Source: Variovorax sp. KK3 (GTDB lineage Bacteria > Pseudomonadota > Gammaproteobacteria > Burkholderiales > Burkholderiaceae_C). From it: DNA of 64,000 nucleotides. The DNA is taken from assembly GCF_001984055.1 (NCBI RefSeq), contig NZ_LYVO01000017.1, positions 34,146 through 98,145 of the forward strand. The letters are read 5' to 3'. The translations under genes and the position numbers were made by a program. The notes under the pieces were generated by a model. It made no database searches. It saw only the letters and a program-made list of their open reading frames with translations, and was not told where the DNA came from. Shown in pieces: positions 7,852 through 15,853 of the stretch (position 1 is the first letter of the stretch; each line of letters opens with the position of its first letter).

Positions 7852-8086
7852 TGGAAGGACTCGCAGCGATCTGGCCAGCAGCCGTGGCAGGCTGGTCAGG
7901 CGCCGCCGGCGTTCCCAAAACTCCTCGGACGAGTTCGATCATGTTCGCCACGTCCTCGTCACTGAAGCGCGGCTCGGCCGGGTCGTGTCGGGCGAAGCGC
8001 AGCAGCCACTGAACGCCGCTGAGCATGCCGACGGCCTTCCGAGTGGCCCGCGCCAACTCATCACGCTCATCGACCAGCCAGCCCAC
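7826..8086 (-). CDS. small hypothetical protein between ssb and the kinase
   Basis: An 86-residue protein in the same direction as ssb and the zeta-like kinase, overlapping the kinase start by 26 bases. It contains a helical core (VQWLLRFARHDPAEPRF, then SDEDVANMIELVRGVLG) and a Pro/Ala-rich tail. Start is GTG with a weak site. Position and overlap suggest it is co-translated with the kinase and may neutralise it. No family is recognised. Confidence 0.55.
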   Translation of the reverse strand: MGWLVDERDELARATRKAVGMLSGVQWLLRFARHDPAEPRFSDEDVANMIELVRGVLGTPAAPDQPATAAGQIAASPSIEGALVAP

Positions 8087-8106
8087 TTCGGCAGCTGCTG
8101 CGCTAC

Positions 8107-8544
8107 TCAGAAAGGGATGTCGTCCTCCTCAGGAGCAAAGGACTGGGACGACTCGCGCTCGCGCTGATCTGATGCCGGTGAAGCCCCCTCCCCTTCGTCG
8201 CCTTCAAAGGTGTTGGGCTTCTTGGGGCCGAGCATCTGCATCTGCTCGGCGACCACTTCCGTGGTCCACCGCTCGACACCATCCTTGTCGGTGTACTGCC
8301 GCGTCTGGAGCCGGCCGGCGATGTAGACCGGCGAGCCCTTGCGCAGGAACTTGTTCGCCCGCTCTGCCAGGCTCTTCCAAAGCACGACACGGTGCCACTC
8401 GGTGTGTTCCTTGTCAGTACCGCTGCGGTACGTGGTTGCCACCTGCATCGACGCGACCGGCGTCCCGGTGCCAGTCAAGCGGTACTCCGGCGACGCGCCC
8501 AGGTTTCCGATTAATCGGACCTCATTCACAAAAGCAGTAGACAT
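8107..8544 (-). CDS. ssb: single-stranded DNA-binding protein
   Basis: A 145-residue SSB with the OB-fold core (about residues 1-105, beginning MSTAFVNEVRLIGNLGASPEY), an acidic disordered linker and the C-terminal tip DDIPF. The tip recruits repair and replication proteins. Plasmid SSBs protect the transferred strand and damp the SOS response in the recipient. The gene leads a leftward unit with the small protein and the zeta-like kinase. Its promoter region carries three tandem 12-bp units, one of which contains a perfect TATAAT on the coding strand, so transcription is probably repressed from there. Confidence 0.95.
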   Translation of the reverse strand: MSTAFVNEVRLIGNLGASPEYRLTGTGTPVASMQVATTYRSGTDKEHTEWHRVVLWKSLAERANKFLRKGSPVYIAGRLQTRQYTDKDGVERWTTEVVAEQMQMLGPKKPNTFEGDEGEGASPASDQRERESSQSFAPEEDDIPF

Positions 8545-8584
8545 TTCACTCCTTCAAAGTTCATTCCGCATCCAGCGGACAACA

Positions 8585-8620
8585 GTTGCATTATAGGTTG
8601 CTATATAAGATGCTATATAG
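8585..8620. promoter_or_regulatory. three tandem 12-bp operator units and -10 box (ssb)
   Basis: GTTGCATTATAG, GTTGCTATATAA and GATGCTATATAG follow one another without spacing. On the minus strand the first unit contains TATAAT, about 45 bases before the ssb start, so the array overlaps the likely core promoter. Similar arrays lie at 25691, 41539 and 61885. The binding protein is unknown; the KorA-like protein at 14890-15336 is a candidate. Confidence 0.7.
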
Positions 8621-8751
8621 CTTGGACGCTGGAGCCGATCGCCACGCGATCGACCTCATTCCCAGCCTCCTCATCCCTCCGCAGGCTCAGCGGGCCCCAG
8701 GCGCTCTGGTCAGGGGCTGGACCGCAGCGCCGCGCGCCAGGGTCCAATCGA

Positions 8752-10860
8752 TCAATCTTGGGCGCCGTTGTCCGCCGCCTCAGCCTCAGCGTGGTCCGCG
8801 TAAGGCCTCAGAGTCGATGGCAGCCACCGCTTGCCCTCCAACAGCGCTTCGGCAGACTTCACGGCCTCGGCCTTCTTCATCTTTTCCAGGGGGCGAGCCG
8901 CCTCGGCGCCGCAAGCCTGCGTCACGGCCTCGATCATCTTGGCCTTCGACACATGCTCCAGGTAACGCCCGGAAGTCGGGGACCACCAATCGCCCATATC
9001 CAGGCCCAGCGCCTGCTCGATGCCCAAGGCCGCATCAAAGCCGCGACCGTTGGAGCGTTCGGGCGCAGGCCCCTGAACGCTGTACGAGCGCGCCACGCAT
9101 CGGGCCAGCAGGTCCAGCAACTGCGGCACATCCATCGACTTCAACCGATCGAACAACCGGGCGGCGTCGCCAGGAAGATGGTCGGCCCAGGTCTCGGCCT
9201 GTTCCAAGGTGTGTGCGGCAGGGGCCTGGTCGAACTCGGCCGCGCACCTGGCGATGTCGCTGGCGTTGCTGTTGAACCGCACGCCGATCGGCGACCGCTG
9301 CCAGGGCTCGCGCTCCTGGGCGATGACCGTGTGCAGCAGTGCAGCCAGGGCCACCTTCGGGCTTTGCGTGAGCGCAGCCGCCACGGCAGCCGTCCGATGA
9401 GCCGTCAGGTTCTGGCACAGCGTCGAACTGAACTCGGCGCGCTCCTTCGGCATGGACTCGAAGGAGGGGGCGCCTGGACCAGCCCCGCTCGCTTCCTTGG
9501 AACCCGCAGCCATCTCCTTGCGATCCTCGGCGCGAACCAAGCCCTCCGCAGCCACCAACGCCCCACCGTCCCCGATGTAGACCACGACCCCCGCCATGGC
9601 CTTCTGCTCCGGGGTCCAGACCCGCAGCGCGGCCAACAGAGCGTCGCGCTGGCCGTCCAGTTCATCCCACCGATGCTCCAGCGACTCGGACTCGGCGCGT
9701 TGCGCGTCGGTCCACTCCCGGTCCTCTCCGGTGTCCTCGTCGTACTCGTTCAGCGCGTCGAGGTCGTCCATGCGGGACCGCAGGCTCGCAAGTTCGGCCT
9801 CCACCGCCGCAATCGCGGCTGCCTCAGCTTTGCTCGGCTCGGCCGCTTCGCAGTGAAGATGGGCGAACCTGGACTTCTCCGCGTACGGAAAGCTCAAGCG
9901 CCACTCGGTCCACTTCCACCCCGCCTCGCGCTTGGCGGCAGCATGCGATTCGAGTTTTTCCTGGGCAAGCCGGTTCAGCAGCACCCCGTCCTGAAGGAAG
10001 CTTTCGCTGCCCTCGGCAAAGAAGTCGGCCCGGACCGTGCCTCCTGCTTCACGGTAGGCATCGATCCCCACGAACCGCACCAACGGCAGGTCCGACCGGA
10101 TTTCCTCGGCGGTCAGCGCCTGCTTGATGTAGTGGGGGCTGCGCTGGTACGGCGACAACGATTCCCACACCGCGACCTGCTGGGACTGATCGTCGCTCAG
10201 CGCGAGTGCCTGCAGTTGGCCCTGCTCGATCCGGTCCTCGCGGAACAGCGCGATGAACATCGGCGCAAGATTCGCAAGCTTCAACCTACGCTTGACCGTC
10301 AGAACCGAGACACCGAAAGCGACGGCGATCTGGCCGACGGTCATCCCCTCGTCCACATGCTTCTTGAACGCCTCCAATTGGTCAGCCGGATGCATCGGCT
10401 CCTGCGACACGTTCTCCACCAGGCTCACGGCCGTGGCCCGCTCCATCCCGAAGAACAGGCATTCGACCGGCGCGTCCTTGGCCAGCCTCCCTTGCTCCAC
10501 CAGCCACATCATCGCAGCGAGTCGGCGGCCACCCGCCACCACCCCGAACGACTCCCCTTTGACCCCCTTGCGCTTCTCCCGTACGACGCACAACGGATAC
10601 AACAGCCCCTGCGCCTCGATCATCGCGGCCAGGGCCGGGATCGTCGCCGGGTCCCGCCTCTTGCGGACGTTGCGCGCCGACAGGAACAGACGGTTCAAAG
10701 CGATGACCCGACGCTCACCCTTCTCGACCGGCACGGCCTCACCGGCCACGTCCACCGCAACATCCACCTCCTTGTCCACCACTTGATCGACAGCCGGCGT
10801 CACCACCGCACCGACCACGACACCCACCTCCCCCACACCCACCGCAGCTTCAAAAGCCAT
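8752..10860 (-). CDS. parB: ParB/Spo0J-family protein, large form
   Basis: A 702-residue protein with a ParB N-terminal nuclease-like/CTPase domain (about residues 52-150, with the motif FGVVAGGRRLAAM) and ENVSQEPMHPADQ. A helix-turn-helix follows (MTVGQIAVAFGVSVLTVKRR). The C-terminal 450 residues contain acidic coiled-coil stretches and further helices not found in chromosomal ParB (about 290 residues). Large ParB-like proteins of this kind are typical of Burkholderiales plasmids and integrative elements. No parA is adjacent. The start is the ATG preceded by GGAGAG; an 11-codon extension lacks a signal. It may bind the inverted repeat just upstream. Confidence 0.88.
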   Translation of the reverse strand: MAFEAAVGVGEVGVVVGAVVTPAVDQVVDKEVDVAVDVAGEAVPVEKGERRVIALNRLFLSARNVRKRRDPATIPALAAMIEAQGLLYPLCVVREKRKGVKGESFGVVAGGRRLAAMMWLVEQGRLAKDAPVECLFFGMERATAVSLVENVSQEPMHPADQLEAFKKHVDEGMTVGQIAVAFGVSVLTVKRRLKLANLAPMFIALFREDRIEQGQLQALALSDDQSQQVAVWESLSPYQRSPHYIKQALTAEEIRSDLPLVRFVGIDAYREAGGTVRADFFAEGSESFLQDGVLLNRLAQEKLESHAAAKREAGWKWTEWRLSFPYAEKSRFAHLHCEAAEPSKAEAAAIAAVEAELASLRSRMDDLDALNEYDEDTGEDREWTDAQRAESESLEHRWDELDGQRDALLAALRVWTPEQKAMAGVVVYIGDGGALVAAEGLVRAEDRKEMAAGSKEASGAGPGAPSFESMPKERAEFSSTLCQNLTAHRTAAVAAALTQSPKVALAALLHTVIAQEREPWQRSPIGVRFNSNASDIARCAAEFDQAPAAHTLEQAETWADHLPGDAARLFDRLKSMDVPQLLDLLARCVARSYSVQGPAPERSNGRGFDAALGIEQALGLDMGDWWSPTSGRYLEHVSKAKMIEAVTQACGAEAARPLEKMKKAEAVKSAEALLEGKRWLPSTLRPYADHAEAEAADNGAQD

Positions 10861-10896
10861 GAAATCTCTCCAATCCGACTGACCGGGTTCCAAGAT

Positions 10897-10923
10897 TCAG
10901 AGCCCTTCAAAAATTGGCTCTGA
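10897..10923. promoter_or_regulatory. 8-bp inverted repeat upstream of parB
   Basis: TCAGAGCC and GGCTCTGA form a perfect inverted repeat with an 11-base AT-rich centre, 37 bases before the parB start. It is placed as an operator or partition site would be. It does not resemble the consensus chromosomal parS or the IncP KorB operator. Confidence 0.4.
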
Positions 10924-11391
10924 GGGCCATGCGACAGCCCCGGTGTTGCTGCCGCCGTACTTCCTGAGTTCGTCGCCCGGTGCGCTGCCGCGCAGGGCAT
11001 GGCCGGGGAGCCAGGGCAGGCCCGGAAGCCGCACGCGGCGCACAGCCGAAGGCGAGCACCGAACGGGTGAGGACCTGGCGCAGCAGACCCTTGCAGGCGC
11101 GATGCAGGCGCTCGAGCGCCGGCGCCGGCCCCGGACATGACCGGAGCAAAGTCACCGGCAAGAAGCGATGAACCCAGGAATACGGGAACACGCCAGCAGC
11201 CCCGTCGCATGCCCACAGAAGCCGGCGCGCGCCGAGCGCCACCTCGCGCCGCAGGACGCGACACTTCAGAAACGCTGCAAGCTTGAGACGAGTCCCGCGG
11301 TATTGGCCGCGGTGAACAGGTGCCCCGCTGCCGCTGCTGATGCCATCACGCTGTGCTACCTTCGCGGTCGCCTTTGCAAGGGAAGGAACAC
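10924..11391. other. 468-bp GC-rich stretch without a convincing gene
   Basis: Open frames here are Arg/Ala/Pro-rich on all strands, as expected by chance in such GC-rich DNA, and none has a good start. The region should hold divergent promoters for parB and the nuclease gene. I see no iterons, tRNA or CRISPR repeats. Confidence 0.5.
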
Positions 11392-11880
11392 ATGAAGCGA
11401 TATGCAGCGCACGTCCGTGCGCTGGTGGCAGCGGCGCTGGCCGCCGTGAGCCTGGTGGCGAACGCCGATTTCAGCGGCAAGGTCGTCGGCGTCCTCGACG
11501 GCGACACCATCGACGTGCTCGTCGACCTGCAGCCGCGCCGCGTGCGGCTCGCGGAGATCGACGCACCCGAGAAGAGGCAGCCGTTCGGGACGCGGGCCCG
11601 CCAGGCACTGAGCGGCTACGTGTTCGGCCAAACTGTTCGGGTGCTGGACGACGGCACGGATCGCTACGGACGCACGATCGGCACCGTCGTGGTCGATGGC
11701 CGAAGCGTCAACCGCGCGATGGTCGGGGCTGGGATGGCCTGGGCCTATCGTCGCTACCTTGTCGACCAACGCCTGATCGCACTCGAGGCGCAGGCTCGGA
11801 AAGGTCGGCGAGGCCTGTGGGCCGATCCGGGACCGGTCGCGCCCTGGGACTGGCGCGCCCAGGCCCGCCTGGCTCATTGA
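11392..11880 (+). CDS. nuc: secreted thermonuclease-like nuclease
   Basis: A 162-residue protein with a signal peptide (hydrophobic segment to about Ala26) and a staphylococcal-nuclease fold. Catalytic positions are visible: Asp38 in LDGDTID, Arg52 and Glu60 in VRLAEIDAPE, and Arg94 in DRYGRTIG. These enzymes cut DNA and RNA with Ca2+. Homologues are common on conjugative plasmids of Proteobacteria, next to maintenance genes, and are exported to the periplasm. A purine-rich site (GGAAGGA) precedes the ATG. It stands alone, divergent from parB. Confidence 0.9.
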   Translation: MKRYAAHVRALVAAALAAVSLVANADFSGKVVGVLDGDTIDVLVDLQPRRVRLAEIDAPEKRQPFGTRARQALSGYVFGQTVRVLDDGTDRYGRTIGTVVVDGRSVNRAMVGAGMAWAYRRYLVDQRLIALEAQARKGRRGLWADPGPVAPWDWRAQARLAH

Positions 11881-11989
11881 CGTTTGAAGCGCTGTCAGCC
11901 GGACGCCTCATCCGTTGATTGAAAGTCACCTACGCCTACCGAGGCTATCGCGGCGCAGATTCAGCGCTCCCAATTCCAAAGGAGATGCC

Positions 11990-12172
11990 ATGGCAGACGA
12001 CAAGACCAAGGTCGGCGGACAGGATCGGACGCGCATCAGCCTTAGCGAGGACTACGAAGTCCGAGACTGGTGCCAGTCACTCGGTGTGACCGAGACCCAG
12101 CTTCGCGAGGCCGTGGCCGCGGCTGGCAACGAAGCCGCCGCCGTGAGGGACTATCTGGCCAAGAAGAAGTGA
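11990..12172 (+). CDS. DUF3606 small protein, second copy
   Basis: A 60-residue paralogue of the protein at 2384-2563, with the same MADDK..GGQDRTRI start and EDYEVRDWCQSLGV core. The function of DUF3606 is unknown. A strong AAAGGAG site lies seven bases before the ATG. It is convergent with radC; the hairpin at 12263-12282 separates them. Confidence 0.87.
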   Translation: MADDKTKVGGQDRTRISLSEDYEVRDWCQSLGVTETQLREAVAAAGNEAAAVRDYLAKKK

Positions 12173-12251
12173 ACGCGCCGTTCCACCGTGAGCTCGTGAA
12201 GCGAGAAGGCCAGGCTCCCTGACCCCTCGGCTCGCGCAGAGCGCGCAGACT

Positions 12252-12282
12252 AGAAACTCAAAGAAGGGCCGCAAGGCCCTTC
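12252..12282 (-). terminator. rho-independent terminator of the RadC-like gene
   Basis: GAAGGGCC and GGCCCTTC pair around a four-base loop directly after the radC stop. On the minus strand the hairpin is followed by a T-rich stretch (TTTGAGTTTC). It may also stop transcription arriving from the DUF3606 gene. Confidence 0.75.
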
Positions 12283-12284
12283 GC

Positions 12285-12815
12285 TTACATCAGGCCCAGC
12301 TCGGCCATGCTGGCAATCTTGTCGCCGGCAACGATGAAGTGATCCACTACGCGCACGTCCACGAGTGCCAGGGCGCTCTTGAGCTTTTGAGTGAGCGCCT
12401 CATCGGCGCGGCTGGGAACCGTGCTGCCCGAGGGGTGGTTGTGAACGAGCATCACCGCTGCGCTGTTCCTGCCAAGGACGTCCTTGAGAACCTCGCGCGG
12501 ATACACGGAGGCCTCGTTGACGGTGCCTCGGAACATCTCCACGTACTCGAGCACGCGATGCTGCGAATCGAGATGCACGATGGCGAAGATCTCGTGCGGC
12601 AGTGTTCCCATGCGGGTGCGCAGAAAGTCTTTCACGACTGCCGGCGATTCCAGCACGTAGGTTCCCCGCACCTGGCTTGCCAGCAGACGCTGCGCCGCCT
12701 GCAGGATTTCCCGGTCTGCGGCCGGTCGATACTGGCCTGCAACTTCCTGAATGAGCAGCGAGGACGTTGCGGACGAAGCGAATGCGTGGAGAGAAGAGAG
12801 GAGATCGTGCGACAT
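12285..12815 (-). CDS. radC: RadC-like JAB/MPN-domain protein
   Basis: A 176-residue protein with the JAMM metal-binding motif in VHNHPSGSTVPSRAD (His125, His127, Asp138) and an upstream Glu. RadC/YeeS-type proteins are frequent on mobile elements; the family is a presumed metalloprotease or DNA-repair factor, and the role in recombination is disputed. It lacks the N-terminal helix-hairpin-helix region of chromosomal RadC (about 225 residues), as plasmid forms do. Start is the ATG after GGAAAC; the much longer upstream reading is Arg/Ser-rich and unlike the family. A terminator follows directly. Confidence 0.9.
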   Translation of the reverse strand: MSHDLLSSLHAFASSATSSLLIQEVAGQYRPAADREILQAAQRLLASQVRGTYVLESPAVVKDFLRTRMGTLPHEIFAIVHLDSQHRVLEYVEMFRGTVNEASVYPREVLKDVLGRNSAAVMLVHNHPSGSTVPSRADEALTQKLKSALALVDVRVVDHFIVAGDKIASMAELGLM

Positions 12816-13218
12816 GGCTGTTTCCGGTGATTCGGGCGGGATTGCCCGAGACCGGAACCGGCACGCCGCAGCGCAGCTGTCAGGGTTCGCAGACGGCCGG
12901 CAGGCCGCAAGCGCATGCGTACGCATATGCAGCGCCGACCTTGACCGCGAGAACGGTGTGCAAGGATGAAGGGAAAAGCAAGCCAACCCCGTCACCCGGA
13001 GCTCACTGGCAAGCGAAGCGTGCAGCACCGAAGGATGCGAAGCCAGTGACATGCACCGCCACCTCAGCGCGGCCAGCGCGACGAGAGTGGCGGCTCGATG
13101 GCGTCGCGGTCCGCGACCACGGATGAACTCTGCGAAATCAGGCGCATCGTCGACGGTCCGCGCTGGTCGGCGGCGTGCGCCCCGTCGCCACCGGCTACTG
13201 AGGAGGCACCGGCCCTTC
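12816..13218. other. 403-bp stretch without a confident gene
   Basis: This lies upstream of radC. One 47-codon frame on the plus strand (13098-13241, starting MASRSATTDELCEIRRIVDG) has ordinary composition and a weak purine leader. It overlaps the opposite-strand remnant at 13219-13527, so I do not call it. No RNA gene or repeat is evident. Confidence 0.4.
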
Positions 13219-13527
13219 TCAAGCCGCCTCGATCGGGATGACAAGCCCGCGTGGGCGGGCGGAGGAGGCCCGGCCATCGAGTGCGTTGTCCGATCCGCGC
13301 AGCGCATGCGCCGTCGCGGTGAACCGTCCACGTTCCGAACGAATCACTTTGAACTCGTCGTCCACGACACCGTTGACGCGGGCCCACTGGTTCCAGGCGA
13401 AGCTCCTGCCTAGTCCGACGGTCGTGCTGGTGCTCGGAAAGCGGTCCGAGTTGCGGACCAGATCCGTCGAGCCGCGCTTGATGCCCGCGATGTAGATCAG
13501 GCCATCGAGGCGTCGCGCCGGAGACGA
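13219..13527 (-). pseudogene. startless reading frame, probable gene remnant
   Basis: Directly after the stop of the 79-residue gene upstream, the same frame continues open for about 100 codons. It has protein-like composition (DGLIYIAGIKRGSTDLVRNS, later VNGVVDDEFKVIRSERGRF) but no usable ATG, GTG or TTG near its beginning. It could be the 3' part of a gene split by a nonsense change, or a gene that lost its start. Family not recognised. Confidence 0.35.
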
Positions 13528-13767
13528 TCAATCCTCGACGAGTTTCTCGACCTCGCGCCGGATCAACGCGTTCATGGCGTCTGAGCGCTGGAGGATTCGA
13601 CGCGGCGACTGCCTGCCGACGAATCTGCTGCCGACCACCCCGCTTTCGTCCGTTGTGAACAGCGGCACAGCCTCATCCACAACGCGGTGGCGCTCGATGA
13701 AGTCGTTCCAGATCCGCAAGGCGGAGCTTTCCGGCGTGTTTGGCTCTCTTGATTGCGAAGCATCCAT
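13528..13767 (-). CDS. hypothetical protein (79 aa)
   Basis: A charged, soluble protein (ALRIWNDFIERHRVVDEAVP, then SDAMNALIRREVEKLVED). I chose the ATG of MDASQSREP because upstream codons turn Arg-rich. The ribosome site is poor (CCGGAG abuts the ATG). The frame continues after its stop as the remnant at 13219-13527, so the two may once have been one gene. No domain recognised. Confidence 0.45.
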   Translation of the reverse strand: MDASQSREPNTPESSALRIWNDFIERHRVVDEAVPLFTTDESGVVGSRFVGRQSPRRILQRSDAMNALIRREVEKLVED

Positions 13768-14078
13768 CTCCGGATCGTAGTGGCTGCGCGCAGTGCCATT
13801 TGATCGGCGGAGTTGGAGCAGTGACGGGCGGCGACGCGCTTCCGCTCCCAGTCGAGCGAGGCGGGCCAGTCGCGAGGTCGCGCAACCTGGTGGACGCCTT
13901 CGGTGTTCGTCGGGGCGCGCCCGCCTACGCCGTATGCGGACTTCCGCTAATCCCGGGTGGGCGGCCGTCCGGCATGCTGCACGATTCAACGTTGGCTTGT
14001 TCCTCGTGCGATGCCCGCTGTCAGAGCACTACAGGGCGCGACCACGTCCCTAATCACGATTTGCAGCTCCCAGAGAAA
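13768..14078. other. 311-bp intergenic stretch
   Basis: The divergent promoter region of the 79-residue gene and the ankyrin gene. Open frames run through it on both strands, but none shows family-like sequence or a good start. No repeats or hairpins of note are seen. Confidence 0.4.
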
Positions 14079-14603
14079 ATGATGAACGCCCCAGCTTCCG
14101 ACCCCACACCAAATGAAGATTTCATCGCGTTCGCACAGGAAGTCTTCCAGCTCGCGCGCAACGGTGACGCCCAGACGCTGACTCGCCTGCTACAGAAGGG
14201 CCTGCCGCCCAACATGAGCAACCACAAAGGCGATACGCTGCTGATGCTGGCGGCCTACCATGGCCACGTCGAGGCAACGAAGGCGTTGCTCGAAGCGAGC
14301 GCGGAGCCCGACCGGTTCAACGACATGGCGCAGACGCCATTGGGTGCCTCTACCTTCAAAGGCTACCTGCCGATCGTCCAGTTGTTGCTATCCCACGGCG
14401 CCAAGCCCGACTTCGCGCCGCCGGGCGGCAAGACGCCGTTGATGTTCGCGGCTATGTTCAACCGGCTCGAGATCCTGGACCTGTTGCTGGAGCAAGGCGT
14501 CGACATCAACGCGAAAAGCTCGGAAGGGCTGACCGCGCTGGAACTCGCCCGGAGCATGGGGGCAGCCGACACCGCTGCCCATCTGGAAGCGCGGGGAACC
14601 TGA
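14079..14603 (+). CDS. ankyrin-repeat protein
   Basis: A 174-residue cytosolic protein made of about four ankyrin repeats: KGDTLLMLAAYHGHVEATKA, then AQTPLGASTFKGYLPIVQLL, GKTPLMFAAMFNRLEILDLL and SEGLTALELARSMGAADTAA. Ankyrin repeats mediate protein binding; no enzymatic domain is fused, so its partner is unknown. The start is one of two adjacent ATGs after AGAGAA. A longer upstream frame has no family likeness. Confidence 0.85.
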   Translation: MMNAPASDPTPNEDFIAFAQEVFQLARNGDAQTLTRLLQKGLPPNMSNHKGDTLLMLAAYHGHVEATKALLEASAEPDRFNDMAQTPLGASTFKGYLPIVQLLLSHGAKPDFAPPGGKTPLMFAAMFNRLEILDLLLEQGVDINAKSSEGLTALELARSMGAADTAAHLEARGT

Positions 14604-14654
14604 CGCAGCGCTCGGGCGCCGCCGTCCTTCACCCCTTCGACCTAGACCGTAACG

Positions 14655-14861
14655 ATGACCTCTCCCTTTGAAGGGTTCCGCACTCCACCAGGATTCATGT
14701 GGAGGTGGACGTTCTGCGAAGAATGGAAAATCCTCGGTGGCATCGTCGAGAGCCAAGAGCATCTCGCCAAATGGGCGTCGCTCCTGTATCAGACGCGAAA
14801 GGACGAGGACCCTCGAAAGGTTGCTCAGGAAGAATTTGCGCAGACGGCCGGTCCGAGCTGA
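14655..14861 (+). CDS. small hypothetical protein (68 aa)
   Basis: Trp- and Glu-rich protein (MTSPFEGFRTPPGFMWRW, then ESQEHLAKWASLLYQTRKDE) 50 bases after the ankyrin gene and in the same direction. No family is recognised and the ribosome site is weak. It could be co-transcribed with the ankyrin gene. Confidence 0.45.
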   Translation: MTSPFEGFRTPPGFMWRWTFCEEWKILGGIVESQEHLAKWASLLYQTRKDEDPRKVAQEEFAQTAGPS

Positions 14862-14889
14862 CGCCCGGCGCCGCTTGGCGATCGCACAG

Positions 14890-15336
14890 TTAGCGTGAAG
14901 CTGCCCTTGCGCGCGCAGCCGGCTTCTTTGCCGCGGCTTTCTTCGATGCAGGAGCCACGACCTTCTTGCCGGCAGGCTTCAAGGCGCTCTTCTTCACGGG
15001 AGCCGGAGGCTTGCTGGCGTTCTTGGCGGCGGGCTTCTTGGTCTTGACGGCAGGCGGCAATGATGGTCTGCCCTTTTTCACCGGCACGCTCTTGGCGAGA
15101 TGCGCCTGCACCTCAATGTAGCGTTCGTACGCCACCGCAAAGCGCTGGAGTGCGTGCACCACGTTCTGCCGAGTGCAGTCGTTCTGCTCCGCGATAGCCC
15201 TTAGCGGCAATCCCTGAACGTGGAAGCCATGCGCCAGCGCGAGAGTGAGGCCGGAGTCGACTCGAATCCTCAGGTAGGTCGTCGCACCGTCGAACTCCTC
15301 TTGAGTCAGCAGCTTCTCGGCCAGGATTGCTTTCAT
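14890..15336 (-). CDS. KorA/TrfB-like repressor with Lys/Ala-rich tail
   Basis: A 148-residue DNA-binding protein. Residues 8-75 follow the TrfB/KorA pattern: LLTQEEFDGA, then ALAHGFHVQGLPLRAIAEQN and a recognition helix in DCTRQNVVHALQRF. In IncP plasmids KorA represses replication and transfer operons. Residues 80-148 form a Lys/Ala/Pro-rich, histone-H1-like tail absent from KorA (about 100 residues). The promoter carries two copies of the GTTGCTA motif, the same element found before ssb, virB2 and virB8, which suggests autoregulation. The match to KorA is by eye and distant. Start is the ATG of MKAILAEKLL; upstream codons are unlike the family. Confidence 0.65.
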   Translation of the reverse strand: MKAILAEKLLTQEEFDGATTYLRIRVDSGLTLALAHGFHVQGLPLRAIAEQNDCTRQNVVHALQRFAVAYERYIEVQAHLAKSVPVKKGRPSLPPAVKTKKPAAKNASKPPAPVKKSALKPAGKKVVAPASKKAAAKKPAARARAASR

Positions 15337-15430
15337 CGCGCGGCAAGTAGTTGAGGGTCTTCCTGCCGATGAAGAGGTGAGACTTCCGCTCCGCCCAAGG
15401 ATGCATCGACAGGAAGCCTGTAGCTTACCG

Positions 15431-15460
15431 CATAGCAACCTTTATCACAGCGTTAGCAAC
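15431..15460. promoter_or_regulatory. operator motif upstream of the KorA-like gene
   Basis: On the minus strand GTTGCTAACGCT and GTTGCTATGCGG lie 21 bases apart, start to start, with GTGATAAAG between them, about 100 bases before the KorA-like start. The units match the 12-bp family elsewhere, but the spacing is not the contiguous 12-bp phase. Confidence 0.5.
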
Positions 15461-15568
15461 ACTGGCTCGCCGCCGCATGATGCGGCGGCGCTTCGATCCC
15501 GGAGGAAAAAATTGTTCCGTTGCTGCCGCTGCGCCGAAAAAGATCAGGACGATCGATCGTCGACCGCT

Positions 15569-15853
15569 TCAGCTTCTGGGCACGAAGAAATCCAAGAGCT
15601 TGCCGGTCGGGTCGTCGCCCAGCGTTTCTGTGTCGATCGTGTCGAGCCGGTGGGCGATCATGTGGAACTGCAGGGTAACGAGCCGGCGGATATCGGAATC
15701 CGTGGCGTTCGGGTGGTTGCCAGCCGCGCTGACCGCAGCCGTGACCTGGGCACGCGTGAACTGCATGGACTGGATTGGCGCGGGGGATGCGGCGACGGTC
15801 GCTGCTGTGGTTGCTGTTGCGGTTGCTTCTACGGGTACTGCTGTCGTGGTCAT
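15569..15853 (-). CDS. hypothetical protein (94 aa)
   Basis: The first 30 residues are a Thr/Ala/Val low-complexity stretch. The remainder (SMQFTRAQVTAAVSAAGNHP, then ATDSDIRRLVTLQFHMIAHR) looks like a small helical domain. No family is recognised. It lies downstream of the relaxase gene on the same strand. Confidence 0.55.
   Translation of the reverse strand: MTTTAVPVEATATATTAATVAASPAPIQSMQFTRAQVTAAVSAAGNHPNATDSDIRRLVTLQFHMIAHRLDTIDTETLGDDPTGKLLDFFVPRS

Noticed and set aside
8758..10923. A 721-codon open frame on the plus strand opposite parB
   Set aside because: Its composition is Arg/Leu/His/Gln-rich without family likeness. It mirrors the GC-rich codon pattern of parB, which has clear ParB motifs.
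12816..13331. N-terminal extension of the RadC-like protein by about 170 residues
   Set aside because: Residues are Arg/Ser/His-rich without likeness to RadC, and the internal ATG has a suitable ribosome site.
14384..14395. GTTGCTATCCCA, resembling the 12-bp operator unit
   Set aside because: Single unit inside an ankyrin repeat codon run (LLLSHG) with no tandem partner and no promoter nearby.
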